DNA of 64,000 nt from assembly GCA_022605405.1 (NCBI GenBank), contig JABYQQ010000006.1, positions 806,001 to 870,000 of the forward strand, given 5' to 3'. A program made the translations under genes and the position numbers. The notes under the pieces were generated by a model. The model had not been told where the DNA came from. It saw only the letters and a program-made list of their open reading frames with translations, and did no database searches. The DNA is from Earliella scabrosa. Lineage: Eukaryota; Basidiomycota; Agaricomycetes; Polyporales; Polyporaceae. Of the stretch, positions 34,374-46,500 are shown one piece after another (position 1 is the first letter of the stretch; every line of letters begins with the position of its first letter).

Positions 34374-36787
34374 ATGACTACAAACCTCCTAGCTCTGGCC
34401 GATGAGCTGCTGGATGCGACGAAGACTGCCTTGCTGTCAATTTCGCTGTAAGTGTGACCAGCAGTCTAAAACATCAACTCGGATGATAACCTCGCTTTTA
34501 ATCTGGCTTTTGGAAGTCCTCCCCAAGCGAGCTCCGTCGATACGGTATGTTCCCCACTTGGAACGACCCTGATGCATTGGTGATCTACAACGAGGTTGGA
34601 CAGTGTCAACAACTGGATATCATGTTCTCTCGTGCGCTCGCCCTGGTGCGGAACGTAACGAATGCGGACAAAGCGATCAACCAGTTGCCTGTCGAACTTC
34701 TGCTCAAGATCTTCCGATATGTCCCCCGCAAGAATGATATCCGGCTAGGAGAATACTTACACTGGCCATCCGAATATCTGCACAGCGCAACGTTGGTCCC
34801 TCTCACGCACGTCTGTCACCATTGGCGCGACGTTGCACTGGGCGATCCCTGCCTGTGGACCAGCGTCACTCTCTATAGCAGTGCCGACCTCTATCGCTCT
34901 CTTGGCCTTCTAGCCCCCGAAAGAATCAATCGGGCAGGACATCTACCAGTGTCTCTTTTCGTGAATTACGATGAAGTCGCGGCATGGGTTACGATGCTTT
35001 CCCAGATCGCCGGTGCTATACCACCGTTGCGTGAGCTGCATGTCCAAGACAGAGGAGCCGAATGGGCATCCACCCTCTGCACCTTCCCATTGGATCAATT
35101 GCAGTACCTTACTATCCACACATTGATATGGTATGGGGACGAACCACCGCAATTGGAACCCCTCCCAGTCTACCACTCCATCAACGCACCACGTCTCCGC
35201 CACTTGACTCTGATCAACAGCTCTCAACTTCCTCATTTCAACTCACCGAATCTCACGTCCTTGCTGATATCCCTTCCAACCCCTTCGGATTCGTGGAGTA
35301 TGCAAGATCTGGTCCAAATGCTCACGATGATGCCCCGTGTACGGGAGATGATCCTCTTGAACTCTCGCGGTGCCCTACATCGTACACCTCCGTCACCAAA
35401 CGCTCGCTTATCATTGCCCCGCATTCGGAAGTTCGCGTTACATTCGGAGACTGCACCCGACCACGGCCGTTTGTATCATTTCGAGCAGGCTGCGTGGTTT
35501 CTGTCCGCTGCCAACCTACCTCCTGACACGATTTACTCCATTTCGGGGAGATCCCTCGCTGGTCGAGTCAGGGAACGTTCAGTAGACGATACACGAACCA
35601 CTGCGTTCAAGGTCACACTCCCTCTGCCCCCGAATTATGAAGTATCGCGCATCCTCATCAGAGCCAACGACGGCTACTCGGAACCGGCGTTTCCTACTAC
35701 ATTCATCGGGAGCTCCTCATCAGGTAGCCACGTGCGATTTTGCGACGACTACGACTTTGACGGTACAGGCGCCTACCATGGCCGTTATTCTTCGCCTCCT
35801 CCTTCGGAGCTAGCCGACGCTTTTGCCAACTCGATCACGATCCCTCCTCAAGACGGCCTTGAACTATGGATCTTAGCCCTTCCTCGCAGGCTGGATAGGC
35901 ACAATGCCCCGGGTTCAGAACCACACTGGGTCGCAGAGATTTTCCCTCAATCAATCACCCTGGTCGTCCTATGCTCGGCACGCTGGCATGCGGGCACCTT
36001 CTTCCGCACAATGCTCCCCCGGACGGATGAGCCGGATGACATTCCCTTCCCCCTACTGCGCACCCTCCGCCTTCATCTCGACTTCCCGCCCCGGGACACT
36101 GTCCCAGCTGAGCTCCCCTCCATTCTTGCCGAACGACAAACAAACGGACACAGTCTAGACAAGATCATCATCGAGTACAGCCTCCCTACCAGGGATTATG
36201 GCGTTGACATGCGGATCGTACGACAGCAGCAGTCATATCTCAAGGTGTGGGCGGCCGAACTTCGCGAAAGGCTGGTGTGCGATGTGGAGGTGCATGAGGT
36301 GGAGGGGCCGCTGGCGATGCCACTTCCCGACAGCTGCAACACGGATTGTAGCAATTACTGGCCCCCGTGGACCTCCGAGGAGGTGAGAATTCCGAACATT
36401 GTGATGATGTGAACGCCGGAATTACTCACAGGTTGGGTTGCTGTTCCGTATACTCATTCTAGGCGCCAGCCACACGCGTGCCACGTTATCGGTCGTACTA
36501 TGACGGTCCACACGACACACGCGAACCCGGGTCACGTTCTAGGTCAGTCATAACGTTGACGGAGTCGGAGGAGTCGGATCACGACCAACAAGTCAGTACA
36601 GGATTATGCCGTGAGTTATCAGTCTGGCTTGGGCTGCGAATCCGAATATTTCTAGAACGTCGCTGATGACGATGAATCGCAGGATGTTTATGAGAACACG
36701 TCGCCAGGTCTCAGAACACAGCACGGTTACTACCCATGGCACTCCCAATGCCGCCTAAAGCCCGAAGCATCCCTACAGCTCGCATGA
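34374..36787 (+). CDS. Large F-box protein, inverted pair member 2
   Basis: Model: exons 34374..34447, 34517..34544, 34604..36382, 36463..36591, 36656..36787; 713 aa. The 74-nt and 28-nt first exons match those of the paralogue at 21939-24073. The F-box is NQLPVELLLKIFRYVP, followed by THVCHHWRDVALGDPCLWTS and an irregular leucine-rich body ending CNTDCSNYWPPWT. At the position where the paralogue adds a short tail, two further exons add about 87 residues, with TLTESEESDHDQQ and NVADDDESQDVYENTSP, an acidic disordered tail. The last two exons are less sure; without splicing the frame stops at 36412. The body has accumulated many changes but no break. Confidence 0.85.
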
Positions 36788-37164
36788 TGAACACTCGTGA
36801 TAGGACGCAGAGCTTTGGAGATATGCTCGTCGAGTCTCTATGATCAAAGCAGAACCTCCACGGCGCGTACTGTTGACGTGCCATAAAATTAGAGAATATA
36901 GAACAGGCTACAGGGTGTAGGCGTATGCGAGAACATCCTTCGCGTTGGTACAGACAGATCGTCCGTGTGTAGGTGTAGTACAAGCAAATATGTATGCAGA
37001 GCAGCGCAAGATGGCACGAGGACAGGGCGTGGACGACTTATGTACAACAACACTGGGGCGGTGCAAGAGACGACGACGGAACATGGAAGAAGATGGGAAG
37101 GAAGACAGTCGATGATACAGGCTGCAGGGCGGGGGTGACAATGTCGCCCAACGACAACGCTCCG
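36788..37164. other. Convergent 3' spacer
   Basis: No gene seen; it lies between convergent genes. Confidence 0.6.
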
Positions 37165-40100
37165 CTATATCTCGTTCCGGATCATGATGCTGAAGCACCG
37201 CTCGCAGAACGGCTTCCCATCTCGCTGGAAGAAGGCCGGGTTCTCGAAGGGCTGGTCGCAGCTCTGACGAACACGAACACGCACGCACATCAGTCACTAT
37301 ATCAAGCGAACGGGCAGCAAGAAGGGACTCACCGCACACGTGAAGCACTCCCAGCACCACTTCCCGCCCAGCGCCTCGACGGCCTGCATGCCGTCCCGGA
37401 TGCTCTTCTTGCACTTCTTGCACTTGGGCATCCGCAGCCTCACGTGGCACGCCTCGCAGTACGGGTGGCCCTTGTACACCGTGAAGCCAACGTCGTCCTC
37501 TGCGTTCGCGGTGAACGCGCCGTCGCCCGCGAACGTGCGCGACGGCGCGCCGGGTGAGGAAGGGGGCAGGAACGGGTCGCCGCACTCGGCGCAGAAGAAG
37601 TGCTGCTCGTGGTACGTCCGCTTCCCGAGCTCGGGGTCGTCGAGCGTGATGAACCGCTCGTCGACGATCGCCGTCTGGCAGTGGTAGCACTTTGGCGCGA
37701 ATCGCTGGATGCCGGCGCGTGTGGTCAGTATAAACTCTTGCTGACAAAACACAGGGATGAGAGAGAGGGAGACGAACCTCGTGGTAGTCCAAGTGGCAGT
37801 ACGGACGCCCTTCGTGAGCGTACGAGCTGAGGTTCTCGAGCAGTTCGTCGCACACACAGCACCGGAAGCATCCCGGATGCCAACGCATGTCCATCGCGCT
37901 CACGATCCGGCCAATGATCGCGCCGCCACATCCACCGCACACCAGTCCGCTGCGCTTCGCAGCCTCAAGACGAGGATTTGACAACGTCTCCTGCATCTTA
38001 TGTATTTGAGATTTCTTCGGGGAGGATGACGGTTGGCCTGGGAGGGATATCTGCGGTATCGATGGACCGTCATCCGCGCCTCCAATGTTGATGGAGGGTA
38101 CCCCGTCGTCGTCTCCGAAAGATATTCGGGGAATGCTGGGGGATGAGGCGCCACCCCGTGACTCGCCAGGACCAGATATGTTGATGACGGGCCCTTCGTC
38201 CTCGTCACTATCGCCATCAGCGTTAGCAGGGAAGGATATCTTCGGTATCCGTGGGGTGGTCTGATTTCTCGAAGGCGAGGGCGGTGGCTGAAATCTAACA
38301 GGCGATTGGGATCTAGCAGATAACTGAGGCTTCGCAGGAGAGGGTGGTCGCTCCATTCTGTTGGAAGGGGGCTGCGTGAAGGCGTTCTTCCTTGGAGAGG
38401 TTGGCTGAGATGACGGAGGGGCTGGGAAATTCGATAACGAGAACACAGACGTCGCATCTGAAGGCGTCCGCTGCAAATGCATACTTGATGCAGTCGTTTG
38501 GGAACGTGATCCCATTGCTTGTGCGCTGGGTAGTTGCGACTGCGCAGAGAACGACGAGGGCGGTCCAGGCGAGCGCCGCAGAGATGGCGGAGGTGCGTCG
38601 TCTAGACTCAGGTCAAGGTCAACCTTCCGTGGCGAACGAGACCTAGAGAAAGGTGAAGTGGCAGCAGCCGTTGTATTGGAACGTGTTGGCTGGGGCAGAG
38701 CTCGACCTTGAATCTGCGAGAACGCAGACTGTGTGGGAGGAGGCGATGTAGCACTATTACTACCTGGTGCCCTTGGCAGAGGCGGTAGAGCAGCAGGCCA
38801 ACCGTTGTGCTGCTGTGACTGGGGTGGTTGAGGCATTGGACGCGAAGGACCGGCATTGGACATTGAATTCGAATGTCCATGCGTAGGCCGAAATGTCGGC
38901 GACGGCGATGTCGACCGGATGGACATACTGGCCATTCGCATCGCCATGCTTGATTCACCCGGCTCATTCTGCTTCGGAGATGGAGGACCTGGAGAGGGCA
39001 GCTCTCGCTGCCCGTGGGTACCCGACTCGACCTGGCCATTATCAAGAGCAGGCCGGTTATTCCGCGGGAGATCGCGAATGCCGTACTGAGGGCTCGGAGA
39101 GCGTGGGTGTCGCTCGAGCAGGGCATTTGTCAGCTCCTCATCGTCCGAACTGACCGGCGACTCGGCGATCTGCTGGCTGGCGAGTGATTGAGCGGTCGGT
39201 TTGGGCGGCGGAGGGTAACTTGGAGCGGCTGAGGGCAGGGGAAGTGTGCGAGAGCGCTCGCGAGCAGCAAATCGAGACGTAACAATCATGCTACTGGGTG
39301 TTGGAGCAGCAGCGGGACGGGGTGCTCGAGGAGGCGGATTGGGAGGCTGGTTGGACTGTTGGGTTTGCTGAGAAGATGAGGGGGTGTTCTGCAGCTGCAA
39401 GTGAGGAGGCAGGGTCCCTGTGCGAACAAGCTGGTCCTTTGGAGTGGTGACGGCGTTGATGGTGCTGGGAGATGGCAGAGGACGCGTGACACCCGATACA
39501 GTACTGCGTCTCTCTACGAAGGCTTGGGCCTGCGACGATTGTGCCTCAGGAGCCGCTATAGCGGATCCTCCAGGTTGTGGAAGAGCACGCTTCCACAGGG
39601 GAACGAACCTCTGCCCAGCAACAGGCAACGGCTCCGGACTGCTCACGGACTGCTGCTGCTGAGGCAGCGAGGGAAGTTGTGACTGTGGCTCTGGCAAGGC
39701 ACGCTTCGGAGGACTCGACGACTGCAATTGGGGTTGGGGCTGGCTCTGCGAAGATGATAGATCGACAGACCCAATAGACCGTGGAAGGGGCAATGGGCGC
39801 ATTGGACTCGTGGATGCTGTCGTCGAGAACGCGCTGGTTGTGGGGGGCGACCCCTGTCCAGAGGGTATCCGTGATACTGCATTAGGCGGGGGATTGGGAG
39901 GGAAGGCACTTGGAACGGAATGCGTCGGCCGATGATTACTCACGAATGGTCCAGGAGAGGGTGTTGGTTGAGGCGATGGTAGAGGCTGCCCATTGGGAGG
40001 CGGAGGGGGTAGACCGCGCGGATCAGGAAGTGGACGGCGACTAGACTGTGGTGTGCCAGATTGGGGAGTCTGTGGCGACACAGGAGAGGGGTAAGGATTC

Positions 40101-40438
40101 GTGGAGGGCTGACCGTTGTACGGCTGAGGCGAACGCGGAGGGAAGTATTGCACGCTATGCGGTGGGTGCGGAAGAGGAGCAGTCATAGGTCCATTCAGCT
40201 GCTGTGCGTAGGGTACTGGATTGATCCTCGACGGCGGACGGGGTAACGGTGCGGAAGGCTGCCCATATTGTTGTGCTTGTTGCTGGGGATGTTGGGCATA
40301 TGATGGCTGCTGATAATGTGCGGGATAGTGTGGTTGCATCCTTGGATCATACGCCTGTGGCGTCTGCTGTTGAGCAGGAGGAGTGGGATAGGCGTACGCC
40401 GTTTGGGGATAATATGAGGAGTATCCGCTTTGAGCCAT
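37165..40438 (-). CDS. Paxillin-like LIM domain scaffold protein
   Basis: Model: exons 37778..40438, 37333..37704, 37165..37263; 1043 aa, phase 0 throughout. The first 800 residues are disordered and very rich in Pro, Gln and Ser, including many PPPP and SP motifs. The C-terminus carries LIM zinc fingers: CGGCGGAIIGRIVSAMDMRW through CHLDYHE (about 833-887), then CYHCQTAIVDERFITLDD through CEACHVRL with a longer loop (SSPGAPSRTFAGDGAF), then CKKCKKSIRDGMQAVEALGG through CERCF. The layout matches fungal paxillin-like proteins (Pxl1), which act at the division site and polarity zones with Rho signalling and actin. That role is inferred from architecture. The gene is convergent with the upstream F-box gene. 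Confidence 0.93.
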
Positions 40439-41223
40439 CTTGATTGTGTCCGGCTGGCCGTGGACCGTTTACGACACGCTCAACAAGCCAATACTGACTA
40501 CGCACCTGGCCTGAAGATCGTTGAATGGCTGTAAAGGCCCTTGGAACGCAGGGACGTTACTTGAAGGGGTGCTTGGCTTTGGTCGCGTTGCGCTACCGTG
40601 AACTGCGCCAGATCGTTCCGGGTTGTTCAGATATGATACAAGAGCCTATCGTGGACGGAGGGAGCGCGACAGTGGGACGTCAATCCACGGTAAGATGCTC
40701 GGGAACTCTTATAGCCACACACCTTGAACCACACGATATCCTCCGCCACTTCCACAGCCTTGACTTCCACGCAACAGCCTCGGAGCCTCCGAATCACAGG
40801 AAGGAGCGAACGGAGAGCCCTCGACGCGCGGAGTCAGAGTCGAAATAGAGAGTGGAGATCACAAGTGCCTGTTGATGGTCTGTACAGCCTCGGTGAGAAA
40901 AGAACGGCGACCAGATCCGCACGAGTCCGTTTGGTGCCCGCAGTTACTTAGAGTTAAGAATAGTGGTGATACAGTGTGTTAGGACGCGCGCGTGATATTG
41001 TGGTTGTGTACCAGAGCGTGGAATGAGATGAAGAGGGACGGAGACCGGGACGCGAGGGAGGTGGTGGTGGTTGTGGATCAAGAGCGCTAGCTACTTCGCG
41101 CGCATGGGCGCATTCGATGCACCAACGATCCCTCAAATTCTACTTGACAGTTGAGATGGGCTGCATGATGATACATGCGAGATACATTGAAGTGCAACAC
41201 ATGGTCATGGGCGTGTACATGTT
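40439..41223. other. Spacer between the LIM and nuclease genes
   Basis: No gene seen. It holds the LIM gene promoter and the nuclease 3' flank. A forward frame at 40525-40848 has no gene-like character. Confidence 0.6.
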
Positions 41224-43164
41224 CTATACCGCAGCGGGATTGTCTGCGAAGTAATTACCAGAAAGCAGGTGGCTGTAATCCACTTCGTCGAGGGTGTAGC
41301 GGCGTAGCCCATACTTATCCAGGACGTCTGAGACTTCCCTCTGGTCTACTTCTCTGAGCTGGAGAGAGTCCACCTCGGGCATCGGTGGTAGCGTCTCGAA
41401 TACGCTGCGTGCCAACTGAACTTGCTCCAGGTAAATGTCTTTGGGCATTTGGGGAGGATACTGTGTTTCATGCTCTAGGACCTGTTCAATCGACCCATGC
41501 GCGCGGATATACTTGAGTGCACGGGCGGGACCGACATTCTTGATGCGTTGCGAGAAGTCGGTCCCTAGAAGGAGCGCGAAGTCGATGAATTGCGCGCGAT
41601 CCAGCTGGAGAACATCACGGACTTCGGAGCCGGATATGACGACGAGAGGACCGTGACTGCTGCCTAGGTTGCGCATTAGAGGCGCGTCATAGATCAGGAC
41701 GTCCTATGAAGATCGGAGGTGAGGCAGGATCAGATGCATAGACATGAACTGGACTCTTACCGTGTCTTCGCTGGCCACAAAGTCGGCATGACCGTGCAAG
41801 ACTATAGACGCTGCCAAAGCTTCGGCTTCGTAGGGTCCAGAAGGTTCGACGCAAGGAATCCCCATAGCACGCAAGATCTCCTTGCTCTCCGTGTATGTTT
41901 CCGTGGTTGGCGGATGCGTTCGCCGCATATAAGACTCCGAGAGCACGCTGCTCTTAGACTCTAGAGACTCTGCTAGACGAGCGACAGACTGCCCCATACC
42001 ACCTGTCTGTACAGACTGTGCGAGTTGCTCCCAAAACTCGGCCTCTTCAACGACGAGCTCCATCTGACTCTTGGACATCGCGTATTCGACCTTGCTGGCC
42101 TCGATTTCGTCCTCCGGGAAGGGTGTGGGAGGCACATCAGGGAGGGTTGCGTCCGGGGGCCGAGATGACGACAGTGAGATCAATTGGGGTACACTCTTGC
42201 AGTACTCCGTATACAACAGCGAGATGTCGGCCGCAAGACCCTCACGATCGTCCCGCTTTGAGGTGTCTGCGTGATCGCGGAATGAGCGCATACTAAAATA
42301 AATTTCGTAGAAATCAAGACCAGAGGCGAACCTTCAGAAGACTGGAGTACTTCGAGCTCCCCGGCTGGATCATAAGAAATGGTAGGTGGGGTTGAAGGCT
42401 CTGCAGACGAGCGATTTAAGACTTTCCCGACCCCAGGCCAGGCCAGGTAGACGAGGCCAGCAGAGAGTCCCGCTGGCACGGCGACCGATGCCGCTGCGCC
42501 TGCTGCTACCCCGGTCGCTGCGACTCCAGTTGCCGTTGCCGCCGCCGCCGCCCCACGATGAGCTGGAATTGTCCAGTGCTTTGCAGATTCTTTGAGCGTC
42601 GAGAGCTCTTTCTCAGATTCTTCGGCCTCGATCGTATGCCACGTTCGCAAAGAACTTGATAGACGACGGAGCCTGTTCAGGCGTTCGCTCTCAAGCTGAC
42701 CACGAGCTGCTGTAACCATGCGGTCTTTACGCCGTCGTTCGATCTGACACATGTCAATGCCATGTCTTCAAGTCTTTTCTGTAGACGTACCTCTCGCTCC
42801 TTCGCTAAGCTCCGTTGCTTCCCGTCGAAAACACATATGGCCTCCACGTTATTCATTCTGAGGTGTGTTGCCAACCTGTACCACGATAGAATATGCCGAT
42901 ACTGGTGCGGCATGGGGGCAAAATGAAACCTCTGTGTGATGAGCGTTCCATCACTGTCAATGACCGATAGATGAATACCCTGCGCGCAATCTACCGGTCA
43001 AGTACACGCACATGACTATACGTTTGCCCGACAATGCTTGCAGCCTGGCAGGGAACTTCTTGATGACATCGGGGCTGTACGGTATTCAGCACGACGCATA
43101 TAGGAGCAGCCACTGCAACTCACCAGGTTTTCTGAAGGAACGGCGTGAGACCCAAGACACCCAT
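41224..43164 (-). CDS. FEN1/XPG-family structure-specific nuclease (PIN-like)
   Basis: Model: exons 43124..43164, 43012..43074, 42791..42953, 42343..42743, 41761..42292, 41224..41703; 559 aa. The N-region opens MGVLGLTPFLQKT, with GKRIVIDGTLITQRFHFAP carrying the first metal-binding Asp, then VEAICVFDGKQRS. The I-region has MGIPCVEPSGPYEAEA and ASEDTDVLIYDAPLMRN, then LLLGTDFSQRIKNVGPARAL, the H2TH DNA-binding part. These are the acidic residues of flap endonucleases. It lacks the PCNA-binding tail of classical FEN1 and is longer. Between the N and I regions lies an Ala/Val/Gly-rich run (about residues 150-190). The intron at 42293-42342 uses a weak donor and is the least certain splice. It diverges from the alpha-COP gene. 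Confidence 0.88.
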
Positions 43165-43557
43165 CCACACAACCTATCCAATCCAGCTAACAACAACGAT
43201 AATAGAAGTCGTGTGGTCGTGACGGATCCATAGAAGAGATGGCTGAAGAGGCCGACCCTTCGAACGAGGTGGTGGTCGAAGTAGAAGTAGAACTAGTAGC
43301 GCATATTCTGCCTGTGTTTACTGTGATGCGATTGACTTACTTACCGGTAAGCATCAACGATAACACCGCTATCAGACGGTTTGTTATCTGGGCTACAAAC
43401 ATTAGAATTCGCGTTAACGCCCATCCTGCGGTGCGTCGTCACGTTTCTCATCTGTACTTCCACGTAGCCGAGCCGTACCGCCTTTCCTTCTCTCCCATTT
43501 TCTGCACGTCCTGTCGGTCATCTTCACGCATTATCGACCGCAGAAAACGCTGCCAAA
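43165..43557. promoter_or_regulatory. Bidirectional promoter region (nuclease / alpha-COP)
   Basis: A 393-bp gap between two divergent start codons. No known element is recognisable, but both promoters must lie here. The last 50 bp before 43558 (cattatcgaccgcagaaaac) would be the alpha-COP leader. Confidence 0.6.
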
Positions 43558-46500
43558 ATGTCGGTGATGCTCACGAAGTTCGAGTCCAAGAGCAATCGCG
43601 TAAAAGGTACGTATGATGTCGAGATTGGGAGGCCCATATTCTCAAATGCCATCGGCGCAAAGGACTCGCCTTCCACCCCACTCAGCCGCTGCTAGCGGCA
43701 TCGTTACACAATGGAAGCGTGCAGTTGTGGAACTACCGGATGGGTGTCTTGGTAGACAGGTTCGAGGAGCATGAAGGTGTGCATCACTGCTTTTCTGTGG
43801 ATGAATGCGTGCCAAACGTGTTCTAGGACCTGTACGCGGTGTTGCCTTTCATCCAAGTCGCGCGCTGTTGGTTACCGGAGGAGATGACTACAAGATCAAG
43901 ATTTGGGGTGAGTGCGCACTACACTTCCGATGCCAAGTTTCTCAGTACTTGCAGACATCCGGCCCACGAACCGTCGTTGTCTCTTCACGCTTCATGGACA
44001 CCTCGACTACGTCCGGACTGTCCAGTTCCATCACGAGATGCCATGGATTGTGAGTTGTACGCTTGATCGCGAGATAGTACAACGCCTCATCCGGGCCACC
44101 AATACTAGCTCTCTTCGTCCGACGACCAAACTATCCGCATCTGGAACAGCACGTCGCGAAACTGCATTGCCATCTTGACCGGACACTCGCACTACGTCAT
44201 GTCAGCACAGTTTCACCCAAAGGAAGACTTGATCGTGTCCGCGTCTCAAGACCAGACAGTGCGCGTCTGGGATATCTCTGGTCTGCGCAAGAACACGCCG
44301 AACACCGCGCCCGGCACGTTCGACTCCTTCGACAACTTCTCGACCGTGAAGTACGTGCTCGAGGGCCATGACCGTGGCGTCAACTGGGCTTCGTTCCACC
44401 CTACGCTGCCGCTCATTGTATCTGCTGCGGACGACCGGCAAATCAAGATCTGGCGCATGAGCGAGACGAAGGCTTGGGAGGTGGATGCTTGCAGAGGTCA
44501 CTTCAACAATGTCTCCACCGCGCTCTTCCATCCCAAACATGAGCTCATCGTGTCTTGCGGTGAGGACAAGACGGTGCGCGTCTGGGACCTCACGAAGCGG
44601 TCGGCCGTGCAGACGTTCAGGAGAGAGCATGACCGTTTCTGGGTCCTTGCGGCGCATCCTGAGCTGAACCTGTTCGCTGCCGGTGCGTCTCATAGCCCTT
44701 CGGCCGGATTCTCCTCACCGATGCGATCCACTAGGTCACGACAATGGTTTGATTGTCTTCAAGCTGGAACGGGAGCGCCCTGCTTTCGCGATGCATGCAG
44801 ACACGCTCTATTACGTCCGCGACAAGTATGTCCGCGCGTACGACATCAACACTGGCTCCGACCTCGGGCTTCTGAGCGTGCGGAAGTTCGGGAGCCCCTA
44901 CGTTCCACCGCGAACGCTGAGCTACAACCCTGCGGAGCGTGCAGTAGTGTTGACGATCTCCTCCGACAATGGCCTGTACGAACTGGCTACTCTCCCCAAG
45001 GATGCCGTTGGTGAGGTCAAGGACTCCTCGACAGACGGGAAGCGTGGGAGCGGTCAGGCGGCGATCTTCGTCGCACGGAACCGATTCGCGGTACTCAACA
45101 AGGCTACCCAGGTTCGTACGACGCCATCGCTTACGACCGAATCTGTGCTGATGAGGCATTTGGATACATAGCTCATTGAGGTGCGCGACTTATCAAACTC
45201 GGTGGTCAAGAGCATCAAGCCCCCTGTCCAAACGAACGAGATCTTCTACGGCGGAACGGCAAGCCTCATCCTTAGCTCCACCGCCTCTGTTGTTCTGTAC
45301 GACATCCAGCAGCAGAAGACGCTGGCTGAGATTACCACTCCTCCGGTCAAGTACGTCATCTGGAGTGCCGACGGTTCTCTCGTCGCGCTCCTCAGCAAGC
45401 ACAGTGCGTACATGCGTTTTGTTCTCGCCTTCGATCGTCGAGCTCACGCGATATGTAGCTATCACTATCGCCAACAAGACGTTCTCACAACACACCCTCA
45501 TCCATGAAACCATCCGCATCAAGTCAGGAGCATGGGACGATACCGGCGTCTTCATCTACTCCACCCTCAACCACATCAAGTACTGTCTTGCGCAAGGGTG
45601 TGTTCTACTTGCCCTGTGTCTGTACCCGAATTGACCTTTGTGTAGTGACCACGGTGTCATCTGCACCCTTGACAACCCTGTCTACCTCACCCGGGTCAAG
45701 GGCAAGACCGTCCACTGCCTCGACCGCTCTGCACGACCCCGCACGATCACCATCGACCCAACGGAGTACCGCTTCAAGCTTGCGCTCCTACGAAACAACC
45801 ACGAGGAAATGTTGTACATTATCCGCACATCTAATCTCTTGGGACAGAGTATCATCGCCTATTTGCAGCAAAAAGGGTTCCCCGAGGTGCGTCTGCGTGA
45901 ACGCGTAGATCTGATCGTGAATCTGAAGTGCTTTGTCACAGATCGCGTTGCACTTCGTCCAAGACAAAAACACGCGTTTCGATCTTGCGATCGAATGCGG
46001 CAACCTCGATGTTGCGTTGGAGACAGCTCAGACTATTGACCGGCCCGAATGCTGGGAGCGTCTCGCCCAGCAGGCTCTCAAGCAAGGCAACCACAAGGTG
46101 GGCGAAAGTCGTCCGTGAAGCGGATGGACAATTGCTGACACCCATTTGAATGCTCGCTTTCCCAGATCGTGGAGAAGGCATACCAGCGGACCAAGAACTT
46201 CGATCGTCTTTCCTTCCTGTATCTGGCCACCGGCAGCACGGACAAGCTCACAAAGATGCAGAAGATTGCGGACGCGCGTGGAGACCCCATGTCCCGTTTC
46301 CACAACGCGCTGTATGCCGGTGACGTCCACGGCCGCATTGCCGTTCTGAAGGACGTCGGAATGTGTAAGCCTCGTTGCTGCATCGGGAACGATTGGACGT
46401 TCTAATCGTCACATAGACTCTCTGGCTTACTTGACTGCGAAGACGAACGGCTTGGACGATGTCGCTGTGGAGATTCTGGAGGCGGCTGGTCTCACGGAGG

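Noticed and set aside
34547..34603. Start of the large plus-strand F-box protein at 34547
   Set aside because: This ATG lies inside the second intron. The 74-nt and 28-nt exons upstream match those of the inverted paralogue in length, phase and sequence.
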